Assembly: GCF_004005495.1 (NCBI RefSeq)
Contig: NZ_RZYA01000002.1
Location: forward strand, 62,001 to 126,000
Origin: Streptomyces antnestii
GTDB taxonomy: Bacteria > Actinomycetota > Actinomycetes > Streptomycetales > Streptomycetaceae
Direction of reading: 5' to 3'
Length of the DNA: 64,000 nucleotides
Notes under the pieces: model-generated
The model's database searches: none
What the model saw: only the letters and a program-made list of their open reading frames with translations
What the model was told of the DNA's origin: nothing
Shown: piece after piece, positions 35,126-44,563 of the stretch
Position numbering within the stretch: the stretch's first letter is position 1
Layout: the number at the start of each line of letters is the position of its first letter
Position numbers and translations under genes: made by a program

Positions 35126-35238
35126 TGTCGTGGACGCGGGGAAGGGACGCGAGGCATGGCCGCCGACGCGGTCACCGCGCTCCGCCCGGCAGCGGCGACG
35201 CCGGCGGGCGGAGCGGGACATGAGGTGACAGGTGAGAA

Positions 35239-35730
<492 letters not shown>

Positions 35731-35740
35731 GCCCTGGATG

Positions 35741-36538
35741 CTAGCCACTGGACGCGACGGGCCGGGGAGCGCGGTGCAGTCTGCCGCGGGCGATCAGCTC
35801 CACCGTGACCGCGACCGCGATCGCCTGCACCGCCATCAGCGCGATCAGGACGAACAGCTGGACCGCGCCCGCCATGACCGGGGACGCGCCGCCGAGGAGC
35901 ATGCCGACGAACGCGCCGGGCAGGGTGACAAGGCCGACCGTGCGGGTCTGGTCGAGACCGGGGAGCAGCGCGTCCGACGCGGCCGGCCGGGCCACCTCCA
36001 GGCGGGCGTCACGGTCCAGGAACCCGAGCGCGAGACAGGCCTCGACCTCGCCCCTGCGGGACGTCAGCTCGTCGAGGGCCCGTCGCCCGCCGAGGACCGT
36101 GGCCGTCAGCGCCCCGCCGATCAGGATCCCGGTCACCGGGATCAGGGAGATGCCCTTGAAGGGGAGCAGGCCCGTGGCGACCAGACCGGCCACCACCGGG
36201 ACGACAGGGCCCGCCACCGGCAGCGCCGCCCACACCCACGTGGGGTTCTGCGTGATGCGGCGCCCCGCCGTACGCGCGGCCACCGAGAACATGACCAGCA
36301 GGAAGCCGAGCAGGGCCGCCGTGTAGTGCACCACCCAGCCGATGGCGAGGGACACCACGCCGAGTTGGACGGCGGCCCGCACGCCCGCCACGACGATGTC
36401 GCGGGCCCGCCCGAACGACTCGTCGGGCGAGAGCCGGAACGCGGCCGCCGTCCCGGCGGCGAGCACGAGAAGGACGAACAGGGCCACGGCCAGTGCCGTG
36501 TTGACGGGAAGCAGCGCCTGGGCCGCGAGTTCGCACAC
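35741..36538 (-). CDS. FetB/UPF0014-family ABC transporter permease (orphan)
   Basis: A 265-residue membrane protein of the UPF0014/FetB family with about seven hydrophobic segments. RAAVQLGVVSLAIGWVV and the SLIPVTGILIGGALTATVLG segment, plus DQTRTVGLVTLPGAFVGMLLGG, are diagnostic. E. coli FetB exports iron with the ATPase FetA and protects against peroxide stress. Here no ATPase gene is adjacent, but a GPx gene follows by 10 bases, so an oxidative-stress link is plausible. The GTG start at 36538 is taken because the product begins in the usual place. Confidence 0.85.
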   Translation of the reverse strand: MCELAAQALLPVNTALAVALFVLLVLAAGTAAAFRLSPDESFGRARDIVVAGVRAAVQLGVVSLAIGWVVHYTAALLGFLLVMFSVAARTAGRRITQNPTWVWAALPVAGPVVPVVAGLVATGLLPFKGISLIPVTGILIGGALTATVLGGRRALDELTSRRGEVEACLALGFLDRDARLEVARPAASDALLPGLDQTRTVGLVTLPGAFVGMLLGGASPVMAGAVQLFVLIALMAVQAIAVAVTVELIARGRLHRAPRPVASSG

Positions 36539-36623
36539 CTCGTCACCCTAGGTCCCCTGACGGCCACCCGTCTGTGAAGATGGCATCGAACGATGCAACG
36601 AAGCGAGTGGAGGGCTGATCGTC

Positions 36624-37709
36624 ATGGCGCAGCAGGTGAGAGGCGTGATCGCGCGGGCCAAGGGTGAGCCGGTGCGGATCGAGACGATCGTCGTGCCGGA
36701 TCCCGGGCCCGGGGAGGCCGTGGTCAAGATCCAGGCGTGCGGGGTCTGTCACACCGACCTGCACTACCGGGAGGGCGGCATCAACGACGAGTTCCCGTTC
36801 CTCCTCGGACACGAGGCCGCCGGAATCGTCGAGGCGGTCGGCGACGACGTCACCGAGGTCGCCCCGGGCGACTTCGTCATCCTCAACTGGCGTGCCGTGT
36901 GCGGCCAGTGCCGCGCCTGTCTGCGCGGGCGCCCCCAGTACTGCTTCGACACGCACAACGCGAAGCAGAAGATGACGCTGCTCGACGGCACGGAGCTGTC
37001 CCCGGCGCTCGGTATCGGCGCGTTCGCGGAGAAGACGCTCGTCGCGGCCGGGCAGTGCACCAAGGTCGACCCGGAGGCGTCGCCGGCCGCGGCGGGCCTC
37101 CTCGGCTGCGGTGTCATGGCGGGCCTCGGCGCCGCCATCAACACGGGCAACGTGGGCCGGGGCGACTCCGTCGCCGTCATCGGCTGCGGCGGTGTCGGCG
37201 CGGCGGCCGTCACCGGCGCCCACCTGGCCGGCGTCTCCAAGATCATCGCCATCGACATCGACGACAAGAAGCTAGCGACGGCCAAGGAGCTCGGCGCCAC
37301 GCACACGGTCAACTCCCGCTCCACGGACCCGGTCGAGGCCGTCCGCGAGCTGACCGGCGGCTTCGGCGCCGACGTCGTCATCGAGGCGGTCGGCCGCCCG
37401 GAGACGTACAAGCAGGCCTTCTACGCCCGCGACCTCGCCGGAACCGTCGTCCTCGTGGGCGTGCCCACGCCCGACATGCGGCTCGAACTGCCCCTGATCG
37501 ACGTGTTCGGGCGCGGCGGGGCGCTCAAGTCGTCCTGGTACGGCGACTGTCTGCCGGCGCGCGACTTCCCGATGCTGATCGACCTCTACCGTCAGGGCAG
37601 GCTCGACCTCGACGCGTTCGTGACCGAGACGATCGCCCTGGAAGACGTGGAGAAGGCGTTCGAGCGGATGCACCACGGTGACGTGCTGCGTTCGGTGGTG
37701 GTGTTCTGA
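36624..37709 (+). CDS. mscR: S-(hydroxymethyl)mycothiol dehydrogenase
   Basis: A 361-residue zinc-dependent medium-chain dehydrogenase matching mycothiol-dependent formaldehyde dehydrogenase/nitrosomycothiol reductase. Catalytic zinc motifs [20 protein letters not shown] and GHEAAGIVE, the four structural cysteines in [15 protein letters not shown] and the NAD motif [19 protein letters not shown] are all present. It oxidises the formaldehyde-mycothiol adduct and marks the organism as a mycothiol producer. Its stop overlaps the next gene's ATG. Confidence 0.93.
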   Translation: MAQQVRGVIARAKGEPVRIETIVVPDPGPGEAVVKIQACGVCHTDLHYREGGINDEFPFLLGHEAAGIVEAVGDDVTEVAPGDFVILNWRAVCGQCRACLRGRPQYCFDTHNAKQKMTLLDGTELSPALGIGAFAEKTLVAAGQCTKVDPEASPAAAGLLGCGVMAGLGAAINTGNVGRGDSVAVIGCGGVGAAAVTGAHLAGVSKIIAIDIDDKKLATAKELGATHTVNSRSTDPVEAVRELTGGFGADVVIEAVGRPETYKQAFYARDLAGTVVLVGVPTPDMRLELPLIDVFGRGGALKSSWYGDCLPARDFPMLIDLYRQGRLDLDAFVTETIALEDVEKAFERMHHGDVLRSVVVF

Positions 37710-38350
37710 TGGCCGCCGCGCACGAAGCCCGCGTCGAACACCTCGTCACGTCCGGCACGTTCTCGCTCGACGGGGGCACGTGGGACGTCGACAACAACGT
37801 GTGGATCGTCGGGGACGACAGCGAGGCGATCGTGATCGACGCGGCGCACGACGCCGACGCGATCGCGCAGGCCCTGGGGGAGCGGCGGCTCGTCGCCATC
37901 GTGTGCACCCACGCCCACGACGACCACATCGACGCGGCGCCCGCGCTCGCCGAGCGCACCGGGGCGCCCATCCTCCTGCACCCGGCCGACACGGAGCTGT
38001 GGAAGCAAAAGCACCCGGACCGCGCGCCCGACGGTGAACTGGCCGACGGGCAGCAACTGACCGTGGCGGGCGTGGAGTTGACGGTGCTTCACACGCCGGG
38101 CCACTGCCACGGCGCGGTCAGCCTGTACGCTCCCACGCTCGGCACGGTCTTCACCGGCGACACGCTCTTCGCGGGCGGTCCCGGGGCGACCGGGCGGACG
38201 TTCAGCGACTTCCCGACCATCGTCGAGTCGATCAGGGAGCGGCTTCTCACGCTGCCGGCGGAGACCGTCGTGCGGACCGGACACGGCGACAGCACGACCA
38301 TCGGGGCCGAGGCGCCCCACCTCGAGGAGTGGATCGCGCGCGGCCACTGA
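37709..38350 (+). CDS. MBL-fold hydrolase paired with mycothiol formaldehyde dehydrogenase
   Basis: A 213-residue metallo-beta-lactamase-fold hydrolase with the full binuclear metal motif THAHDDHIDA, TPGHCHGAV, FTGDTLF and TGHGD. It overlaps mscR by one base (TGATG), an arrangement conserved in actinobacteria. It is therefore a good candidate for hydrolysing S-formylmycothiol (a glyoxalase II-like thioesterase role), though the activity is inferred. A terminator follows. Confidence 0.9.
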   Translation: MAAAHEARVEHLVTSGTFSLDGGTWDVDNNVWIVGDDSEAIVIDAAHDADAIAQALGERRLVAIVCTHAHDDHIDAAPALAERTGAPILLHPADTELWKQKHPDRAPDGELADGQQLTVAGVELTVLHTPGHCHGAVSLYAPTLGTVFTGDTLFAGGPGATGRTFSDFPTIVESIRERLLTLPAETVVRTGHGDSTTIGAEAPHLEEWIARGH

Positions 38351-38363
38351 GCCGTGACCGGCC

Positions 38364-38399
38364 GGGCCGGGCGGCAGCCTCAGCGCTGCCGCCCGGCCC
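38364..38399. terminator. Hairpin terminator after the mscR operon
   Basis: Perfect 15-bp arms GGGCCGGGCGGCAGC / GCTGCCGCCCGGCCC with a six-base loop, 13 bases beyond the stop. Confidence 0.88.
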
Positions 38400-38412
38400 G
38401 TGCCGTGTGGCG

Positions 38413-38697
38413 TCAGCTCCTCTTCTCCGGAGGATGCGTCAGCGCGTCCAGGAACCGCCGCATCGCGGGCGGTCCCTCTCCGTGGCGTCCGCGCTCGACG
38501 TGCGGTATCGACAGTGTGCCGAGGCGCAGGTCCTGCGCCTCGATCGCCCGGGCCAAGTGCAGTCGTTCCAGGGCGCGTTCGGCGGCTGTCTGACGTACGT
38601 ACTCGATCACCGTCACGCCCAGGTGGTCCGCGTGCGAGCGGACCGCGTCGAACTCGTCGGGCGTGAAGAGGTCCCGCAGAAGGGCAGTACCGTCCAT
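38413..38697 (-). CDS. Small hypothetical protein
   Basis: A 94-residue, probably helical protein that I cannot assign. The N-terminal half (DLFTPDEFDAVRSHADHLG, VTVIEYVRQTAAERALERL) resembles the amphipathic layout of ribbon-helix-helix or antitoxin-like proteins. The C-terminal part is charged and Pro-rich. It lies 13 bases past a terminator and convergent to the MBL gene. No partner toxin is visible. No clear ribosome site, so it may be leaderless. Confidence 0.5.
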   Translation of the reverse strand: MDGTALLRDLFTPDEFDAVRSHADHLGVTVIEYVRQTAAERALERLHLARAIEAQDLRLGTLSIPHVERGRHGEGPPAMRRFLDALTHPPEKRS

Positions 38698-38813
38698 GGC
38701 GGCATGATGCCGCTCCGGGCCGCCACGCGTGGGCGTACGGCATATTCACCGCCCGATCGCGTGGAGTGGACGGGCGCCGCGCGCACTGGCCTCGCTCGCC
38801 GATCTCCGATAAC

Positions 38814-38832
38814 TTAGGCAAGGCTTACCTAA
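38814..38832. promoter_or_regulatory. Iron box (DmdR/DtxR operator)
   Basis: TTAGGCAAGGCTTACCTAA matches the DtxR-type consensus TTAGGTTAGGCTAACCTAA at 16 of 19 positions. It ends within the AAGGAGG ribosome site of the DUF2470 gene. Iron-bound repressor should shut the gene off in iron-rich cells. Confidence 0.85.
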
Positions 38833-38842
38833 GGAGGTTCGG

Positions 38843-39538
38843 ATGGGTGTCCGACAGATCAGTACCGCCGTGCCCACCGCGGCGGCACACGCGCGATCCG
38901 TGCTGTCCACCGCCTGGTCGTGCGAGGTGACCACGGACGTCGGGCGGGAGGATCTCGTCGCAGCCCACCGCGTCACCGACGACGGTGAGGTACGGATCAA
39001 GGCCCCGGACGACAGCGTCCTGTCCGCCGCCGTGCTCTGCGCGCCCCGCGGGGAGCCGACCACGCTCGTCGAGTTCGCGGACGCGTCCCCCGTACCGGTC
39101 AGGGACCGGATCCGCGCCCGCCTGTGGCTCTCCGGGACGCTCGTGCCCGACGGCGAGGAGTTCGCCCTCAGGCCGGTGCGCGCCGTGCTGTGGACGCGCA
39201 CCGGACGCACCGGCATCGCACTCGACGAACTCGCCCTGGCCGCCCCCGATCCCCTCACCGCGGCCGAGCCCCGCCTGCTCACCCATCTCGCCGACTGTCA
39301 CCCCGAAGCCGTCGAACAGCTCACCCGCCTCGTCGACGCCGACAGCCTGCAGGGCGTCGTCCGGGTCCAGCCCCTGGCCGTCGACCGGCACGGGCTCACC
39401 CTCCGGCTCGAACGCGTCCGTGGCCAGGCCGACGTACGCCTCACCTTCCACACGCCCGCCGACGACCTGGCGCAGCTGAACGAGCGGATGCACGCCCTCC
39501 TGTCCTCCGCGCAGGCGGTCAGCCGCCGTCGCAGGTGA
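38843..39538 (+). CDS. DUF2470 domain protein, iron-regulated
   Basis: A 231-residue protein. The first 150 residues form an FMN-binding split-barrel-like domain (LSTAWSCEVTTD, RARLWLSGTLVPDG). The C-terminal 80 residues are a DUF2470 helical domain (LLTHLADCHPEAVEQLTRLV and GLTLRLERVRGQADVRLTF). Related proteins (HugZ/HutZ, heme-utilisation split barrels with DUF2470) bind or degrade heme. The iron box directly in front supports a role in heme or iron acquisition. The AAGGAGG ribosome site overlaps that box. The gene end overlaps the convergent secreted-protein gene by 20 bases. Confidence 0.88.
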   Translation: MGVRQISTAVPTAAAHARSVLSTAWSCEVTTDVGREDLVAAHRVTDDGEVRIKAPDDSVLSAAVLCAPRGEPTTLVEFADASPVPVRDRIRARLWLSGTLVPDGEEFALRPVRAVLWTRTGRTGIALDELALAAPDPLTAAEPRLLTHLADCHPEAVEQLTRLVDADSLQGVVRVQPLAVDRHGLTLRLERVRGQADVRLTFHTPADDLAQLNERMHALLSSAQAVSRRRR

Positions 39539-39821
39539 GATCGCCGGGACGCATGAAACCGAGGGGTGCGCCATTGTCCGTGCGCGAGACCCGCCACAGC
39601 TCGTCCGCGCCCTGCCGCGTGCCGTTGACCGGGGTGCCCGGGTCCAGATAACCGACGATGTCCGTCCACGGATTGGCGCCCGCGTAGATCGGGGCGTCCG
39701 GATGCGTGGCGAAACACGTGCCGCCCGCGTGCGCCGTGCCGCCCAGTACGGGCACGGACGCGAGGAGCAGCGCCGCCGGCAGCAGCAGCCGGGAGCGGTG
39801 GAGGACGCGGGTGCGGATCAC
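39519..39821 (-). CDS. Small secreted protein, SH3-like
   Basis: A 100-residue exported protein with a Sec signal peptide (RTRVLHRSRLLLPAALLLAS, cleavage after AHA). It has two cysteines (GTCFATHP and LTCDG) likely to form a disulfide, and a small beta domain (PIYAGANPWTDIVGYLDPGTPV) resembling bacterial SH3. Function unknown. The GTG start has GAAAGG upstream. The product may bind the cell wall. Confidence 0.7.
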   Translation of the reverse strand: MIRTRVLHRSRLLLPAALLLASVPVLGGTAHAGGTCFATHPDAPIYAGANPWTDIVGYLDPGTPVNGTRQGADELWRVSRTDNGAPLGFMRPGDLTCDGG

Positions 39822-39859
39822 GAGGTGCCTTTCAGCGGGCCGGTCGAAACCCCGCCAGG

Positions 39860-40948
39860 CTAGAGGCGCTGGACGCAGCGGCCGGGGACCTCGCTCACCG
39901 GCGGTTCGGCCTTCGGCGCCGGCTGCGTACGGCGGAACGCCCACGGGATGTTCGGCTCCACGACGAACCGGAAGACCCGCCGCACCGGGGACGTGCAGAG
40001 CACCGTGATGACCCCGACCGCCGTGGCCGTCACCGCCAGTTCACCCGCCGGAGTGTGCAGCCACGGATGGTCGTACCAGCCCCAGAAACGCGACGACTTG
40101 ATCAGGAAGCCGTGCAGCAGATACGCGTACAGCGTCCCCGTGCCCAGCGTCGTGAACACCGTCGTGCGGCCCGGCACCCAGGCGAGGAAGCAGGCGCTGA
40201 GGACGACGGCGAGCGCGAACAGAGCCGGCGTCGTGATCAGTCCGGCCCACGCCGGCGCCCCGAGGCCGGTGACGCTGCCCCGGTGGTAGAACCACCCCGC
40301 GTCGAACCACGGCGCCACCACGTAGGCGGCGACCAGCGTCGCCGCCGCCACGGGTAGCGACCACAGCCGGGCCCGCCGCGTCCGCAGCCGCTCGAAGTGC
40401 TCGGGCCGCAGCGTCAGGCCGAGCACGAAGAACGGCAGGAAACCCACCACGCGCTGCAGCGCCAGGTCACCCCCGGCCTCCGGCGCGATCGACATGAGCA
40501 TCGCGAGCGCCAGGGCGACCGGCACCGGGTGGCGCAGCTGCAGCCACAGCGGCGTGGTGAGCCGCCAGATGAACAGCGCGGCCAGGAACCACATCAGATA
40601 CCAGGGATCAAGCAGGCTGATCGGATACCCCGGATCGTCCTGCGCCCACCGGTAGAACAGCGTGTACGCCACCTCGAACACCACGTACGGCACCACCACA
40701 CCGCCGACGAGACGGCGCAGACGCCCCGGCGCCATGTCGAAACTCCGCGAGAAATAGCCGGAGACGAGGGCGAACGCGGGCATGTGGAAGGCGTAGACAG
40801 TGAGATACACGGCCGTGACGGCGCGGCTCCCGTACGTCAGCGGCTCCCATGCGTGCCCGCACGCCACGAGCACGATCGTCAGGTATTTGGCGTTGTCGAA
40901 ATACGGGTCCCGTGCGCCCCGCCCGCCCGGTCCTTGCCGGCTCTCCAT
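39860..40948 (-). CDS. Membrane acyltransferase (acyltransferase-3 family)
   Basis: A 362-residue protein with about ten membrane segments of the acyltransferase-3/fucose-4-O-acetylase type: DPYFDNAKYLTIVLVACGHA at the start, then FHMPAFALVSGYFSR and LDPWYLMWFLAALFIWRLT. It probably O-acetylates a surface polysaccharide or a secondary metabolite. The ATG follows AGGGGA. It is monocistronic. Acceptor unknown. Confidence 0.88.
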   Translation of the reverse strand: MESRQGPGGRGARDPYFDNAKYLTIVLVACGHAWEPLTYGSRAVTAVYLTVYAFHMPAFALVSGYFSRSFDMAPGRLRRLVGGVVVPYVVFEVAYTLFYRWAQDDPGYPISLLDPWYLMWFLAALFIWRLTTPLWLQLRHPVPVALALAMLMSIAPEAGGDLALQRVVGFLPFFVLGLTLRPEHFERLRTRRARLWSLPVAAATLVAAYVVAPWFDAGWFYHRGSVTGLGAPAWAGLITTPALFALAVVLSACFLAWVPGRTTVFTTLGTGTLYAYLLHGFLIKSSRFWGWYDHPWLHTPAGELAVTATAVGVITVLCTSPVRRVFRFVVEPNIPWAFRRTQPAPKAEPPVSEVPGRCVQRL

Positions 40949-41074
40949 CGTTCCCCTCGTGCCCTTCGTGGTGCATGACCCTGGGTGCCCTGCCCGATGG
41001 AAGCCGTTCCATGACAGCTTTCCCGCGTCCGCGGGTGTGAAGGAGGTAAGAGAGAGTCATGCACCGGGGCCGGC

Positions 41075-41875
41075 TCAGCGCGCGGTGTAGGCGCCGTCCA
41101 CGAGGTGGTAGCTGCCGTGCACGAACGAGGCACGGTCGGAGAGCAGGAACGCGATCAGCTCGGCGACCTCCTCGGCGTGACCGAGACGGCCCGCCGGGTG
41201 CAGCGTCGTCAGCGCGTCGTACGCCTCCTGGTCCATCTGCCGAAGGAGCGGGGTGTCGATGAAGCCGGGGCCGACCGCGTTCACGCGGATGCCCTTCGCC
41301 GCGTACTCGGCCGCGGCGGTCTTCGTCAGGCCGACGACGCCGTGCTTGGCGGCGACGTACGCGGAGGCGCCGGCGAAGCCGACCGAGCCGAGGATCGACG
41401 CGACGTTCACGATCGCGCCGCCCTTGCCGGCCGCCTCCATGGCGGGGATCTCGTACCGCATCGAGTAGAAGACGCCGTCCAGGTTCGTCCGGACGACCCG
41501 GTCCCAGACATCGATCTCGTACTCGCCCACGGGGGCGCTCGCGCCGCTGATGCCGGCGTTGTTGACGGCCAGGTCCAGGCCGCCGAACGTGTCGACGGAG
41601 AACTTCACGGCCGCCTCGACCGACTCGGGCCTCGTGACGTCCACGGCGACGGCCGCGGCCGTGATGCCCTCGGCCTTCAGCTCGACGGCGGCCTTCTGCG
41701 CGCCCTCGGCGTTGTAGTCGGCGATCACGACGTGCGCGCCGCCGCGGCCGAGGCGGCGGGCCGTGGCCAGGCCGATGCCGGAGGCGGAGCCGGTGACGAG
41801 GGCGGTCCTGCCGGCGAACTCCGTCGCGTAGTCGCTGCCGGCCGGGGTGTTCGTGGTGCTCATGGTGCTGTTCAC
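41075..41875 (-). CDS. SDR family oxidoreductase
   Basis: A 266-residue classical short-chain dehydrogenase: ALVTGSASGIGLATARRLG for NAD(P), NNAG in LAVNNAGISGAS, and the catalytic Ser-Tyr-Lys set in VASILGSVGF and AYVAAKHGVVGLT. The acidic Asp at the end of the second strand (VIADYN) favours NAD. The GTG at 41875 overlaps the stop of the TetR gene upstream (GTGA), so both are co-translated; an ATG four codons on is an alternative. Substrate unknown, perhaps an alcohol or keto compound sensed by the TetR protein. Confidence 0.9.
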   Translation of the reverse strand: MNSTMSTTNTPAGSDYATEFAGRTALVTGSASGIGLATARRLGRGGAHVVIADYNAEGAQKAAVELKAEGITAAAVAVDVTRPESVEAAVKFSVDTFGGLDLAVNNAGISGASAPVGEYEIDVWDRVVRTNLDGVFYSMRYEIPAMEAAGKGGAIVNVASILGSVGFAGASAYVAAKHGVVGLTKTAAAEYAAKGIRVNAVGPGFIDTPLLRQMDQEAYDALTTLHPAGRLGHAEEVAELIAFLLSDRASFVHGSYHLVDGAYTAR

Positions 41876-42534
41876 TCTCTGGTTGCGGTGTGAGGGGCCG
41901 CTTCGTGTGCGGCCTCCCCGGTCAGGGCGTCGTAGGCCTGTCCCACCAGGTCTGCGAGATCCGTGTCGTGCCCGGCGCCGTCGCGCGCCCAGTGGCGCAG
42001 GGCGGCGGTGAGCACGCCGGCCGCGGCGCCGACGACGACGGCCGGGCGGATGTCCCGGTCACGGTCGGTGCCGAGCCGGTCGGCGATGATGCGCACGGAC
42101 TCCTCCTGGGCGTCCACCCGGAGGCGTTCGTACGCGGCGAAGAGCGCCGGTTCCGTGTCGAGGGCCGCGAGGAGCTCGCGCATGTGCGGCCTGCGGTGCG
42201 GGGCGGACGGCTCCGTCAGCCACTGCTCGACGGCCCTGCGGTACGCGAGCAGCGGGGGCTCGCTCGCGGGGCGGGCGCGCAGCGCCTCGTTGATGCGGTG
42301 GGCGCCGGTGCGGGTGAAGTCGAGCGCCGCGTCCTCCTTGCCGCCGAAGTGGCGGCTGAAGGTGCGCCGGGTGACGTCGGCCCGGTCGGCTATGGCCTCC
42401 ACGGTGACGGCGCCTAGACCCCGCTCCAGCACGAGCCCGACGGCCGCCGCGGCGAGCGCTTCCCGGGTCTGCCGGGCCTTGCGCCGCCGCCGGTCCTCGG
42501 CGCGCTCCGTGGGTGCGGGGTCCTTCGCGTTCAT
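41872..42534 (-). CDS. TetR family transcriptional regulator
   Basis: A 220-residue TetR regulator with an N-terminal HTH (AIADRADVTRRTFSRHFGGKEDAALDF) and a variable ligand domain. It heads an operon with the SDR gene, which starts within its stop codon. A long nested inverted repeat begins 21 bases upstream of the ATG at 42534 and is the evident autoregulatory operator. Confidence 0.9.
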   Translation of the reverse strand: MNAKDPAPTERAEDRRRRKARQTREALAAAAVGLVLERGLGAVTVEAIADRADVTRRTFSRHFGGKEDAALDFTRTGAHRINEALRARPASEPPLLAYRRAVEQWLTEPSAPHRRPHMRELLAALDTEPALFAAYERLRVDAQEESVRIIADRLGTDRDRDIRPAVVVGAAAGVLTAALRHWARDGAGHDTDLADLVGQAYDALTGEAAHEAAPHTATRE

Positions 42535-42554
42535 GTCTTCGACGGTACACCCGT

Positions 42555-42590
42555 CATGTCTCATGGGGACATGTGTCCCCCTGAGACATG
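42555..42590. promoter_or_regulatory. Nested 36-bp inverted repeat, probable TetR operator
   Basis: Outer arms CATGTCTCA (42555-42563) and TGAGACATG (42582-42590) surround an inner perfect palindrome GGGGACA-TG-TGTCCCC (42565-42580). Only one position pair mismatches over 36 bp. It lies directly upstream of the TetR-SDR operon. Confidence 0.75.
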
Positions 42591-42620
42591 ACTTTCAGGT
42601 GGCGTCGGTCGGGGCGGGGG

Positions 42621-43661
42621 TCAGGCGTGCCAGTGCCCGTGCAGCGCCGCGGTGGTGAAACCGGGCCCGTAGGCGACGGCGACGCCTTCCGTTCCGGCGG
42701 CGGGCGGGGCGGTGTGGGTGCGCTCCAGAACGCGGAGAATGCTGACGCCGCCGAGATTGCCCTCGTCGGCGAGGGTGTCGGTGGAGTGCCGCGCGGCGTG
42801 GGCGTCCAGGCCCAGGGCGGTGGCGGTGTCGGAGATCATGCCGGGGCTCCCCGGATGGATCGCCGCGAACCCGACCTCCCGGCCCGCGAGCCACTCAAGG
42901 AGCGCCGGGTGGCTCTCCGCCGCGGCGCGCGGGGCCTTCTTCGTGGAGTCGAAGTGCATGCCGTGGGCGTCGAGCCGGCCGCGATAGCGGTCGTACGTGT
43001 CGGGAAGGGTGTACTCGAAGGTGTCCTCGACCGCGAGCCCCGAGGTCAACGGCTCACCCGTCACGACGACGGCGCCGGCGGAATCGGCGAACAGGGCCTT
43101 GTAGATCATCGCTTCGATGGTGTCGGCGGAGTGGTTGTAAGAGGTGGAGAGAACCTCCGAGGCGACCACGAGCACCTTGTGGCCCGGACGCACGGCGACC
43201 AGGTCCGCGGCTCGGATGAGGGAGTGGACTCCTCCCGCGCACGCCACCGTCGTGAGGGCGATACGACGGGTCGTGGCGCGCAGGCCGAGGCGGTGGATCA
43301 GATGGACGTCCAGGTTGGGGACGGCGTAGCCGGTGGCGTGGGTGGTCACGATGGCATCGATGTCGCCCGCTCCGAGACCGGCCGCCTCGAGCGCGGCCGA
43401 GGCGGCGCGCTCGGACATGTCGACGGCGTCGTCGAACGCCGCCTGGGTCCTTGCGTGGACGTCCGCCGTGCCGCCGACGGTGGGGGAGTCGAGCGGCCGG
43501 GTGAAGTAACGGGTGCGCACGCCGCAGTTGTTGACGACGCGGAGGAAGGCGCCGAGGCGCGGGTGATCGGGATGGTGCGTGCGTATGTCGTCGGCTATCT
43601 CCTCGGTGGTGACCTTGTGAGCGCCGAGGACGGTTCTGGGGGGTGAGACGTAGGCGGGCAT
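42621..43661 (-). CDS. Type III polyketide synthase
   Basis: A 346-residue chalcone-synthase-fold enzyme with a complete Cys-His-Asn triad: Cys141 (TTVACAGGVHSL), His269 (AIHPGSPGMI) and Asn302 (EGNLGGVSI). It condenses malonyl-CoA units on a starter CoA. The sequence is nearer the PhlD/alkylpyrone-like group than RppA in my reading, but starter and product cannot be predicted. The ATG follows GGGAG. No tailoring enzymes are next to it except the TetR-SDR operon, so it may make a stand-alone pyrone, resorcinol or phloroglucinol. Confidence 0.88.
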   Translation of the reverse strand: MPAYVSPPRTVLGAHKVTTEEIADDIRTHHPDHPRLGAFLRVVNNCGVRTRYFTRPLDSPTVGGTADVHARTQAAFDDAVDMSERAASAALEAAGLGAGDIDAIVTTHATGYAVPNLDVHLIHRLGLRATTRRIALTTVACAGGVHSLIRAADLVAVRPGHKVLVVASEVLSTSYNHSADTIEAMIYKALFADSAGAVVVTGEPLTSGLAVEDTFEYTLPDTYDRYRGRLDAHGMHFDSTKKAPRAAAESHPALLEWLAGREVGFAAIHPGSPGMISDTATALGLDAHAARHSTDTLADEGNLGGVSILRVLERTHTAPPAAGTEGVAVAYGPGFTTAALHGHWHA

Positions 43662-43741
43662 GGAGTGACTCCCACTGGGCTGAGTTGGGCGCGGGGGGTG
43701 TCGCACAACGTACTCGACGCCCGTGACCACACGATCCGGGA

Positions 43742-44563
43742 TCAGTGGGCTCTCAGCATCGGCAGTCGCGGGTGAGGGCGGCTCGACCCGCGCCGGAACA
43801 CGAGGATGAACAGCCGCGAACCGGGCGCGGTCATGGGCTGCGCGGCACAGATCGACACCCAGCCCGGGCCCTTCCTGCCGTGGAGCAGGGGGCGTTCGTG
43901 GCCGTCGGCGTGGATGAGCGTGGCTCCGGTCTCGTACATGTCCGCCGTGTCGGGGTCCTCCAGTACCTCCTTCTCGATCTGCCGCAGCGTCTCGTCCTCC
44001 GGCCGCGCGACGAGCGCCGCGCGCAACTGCGGGAGCACCCAGGGGGCCCAGGCGTTGTGCCAGTCCGTCAGAAGCTTCCGGCCCTGGGGGTCGAGGAGCA
44101 TCCACCGCATCGTGTTCGACGGCATCTGCCCCTCCGGGAACAGGGACGCGAACGCGGAGTTGTGGGCGATCAGGTCCCAGGAGGAGTCGGTGACGTACGC
44201 CATGTGTCCGATGCCGTCCACGGCGTCCTGCCAGAAGCCGGGAATCTCCTTGCCCGACGACTGGTGCAGCGGCCCGGGCGGATCCTGGAGCAGGGCGAGG
44301 CGGCACAGCGACACCCACTCCTGTTCGTCGAGGTCGAAGAGCAGGGCGACGTCCCGCAGCAGGACGGTCGGTGGATTCGGGTAGTTCCCCGACTCCAGCC
44401 GGTGGTACGTGCCCAGCGTCCTGTGCAGCAGCTGGTCGACCTGGTGCTGGGAGAGGCCGGGGGCGCGACGCCCCTGGCCCGTGGGGCGGGTGAAGCCGTG
44501 GGATTCGGGGTCTATCAGGGCGCGCCGTTCACGGAGCAGGGCGCCGAGCGCCGTCTTGTTCAT
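43742..44563 (-). CDS. MmyB-like XRE-family transcriptional regulator
   Basis: A 273-residue regulator. An N-terminal XRE HTH (PGLSQHQVDQLLHRTLGTYH, RLESGNYPNP) is followed by the MmyB-type PAS-like ligand domain (MAYVTDSSWDLIAHNSAFASLFP, NTMRWMLLDPQGRKLLTDW). That domain in this family binds fatty acids or other hydrophobic ligands. The ATG has AGGGA upstream. It lies 80 bases upstream of the type III PKS gene on the same strand and may control it. Confidence 0.88.
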   Translation of the reverse strand: MNKTALGALLRERRALIDPESHGFTRPTGQGRRAPGLSQHQVDQLLHRTLGTYHRLESGNYPNPPTVLLRDVALLFDLDEQEWVSLCRLALLQDPPGPLHQSSGKEIPGFWQDAVDGIGHMAYVTDSSWDLIAHNSAFASLFPEGQMPSNTMRWMLLDPQGRKLLTDWHNAWAPWVLPQLRAALVARPEDETLRQIEKEVLEDPDTADMYETGATLIHADGHERPLLHGRKGPGWVSICAAQPMTAPGSRLFILVFRRGSSRPHPRLPMLRAH

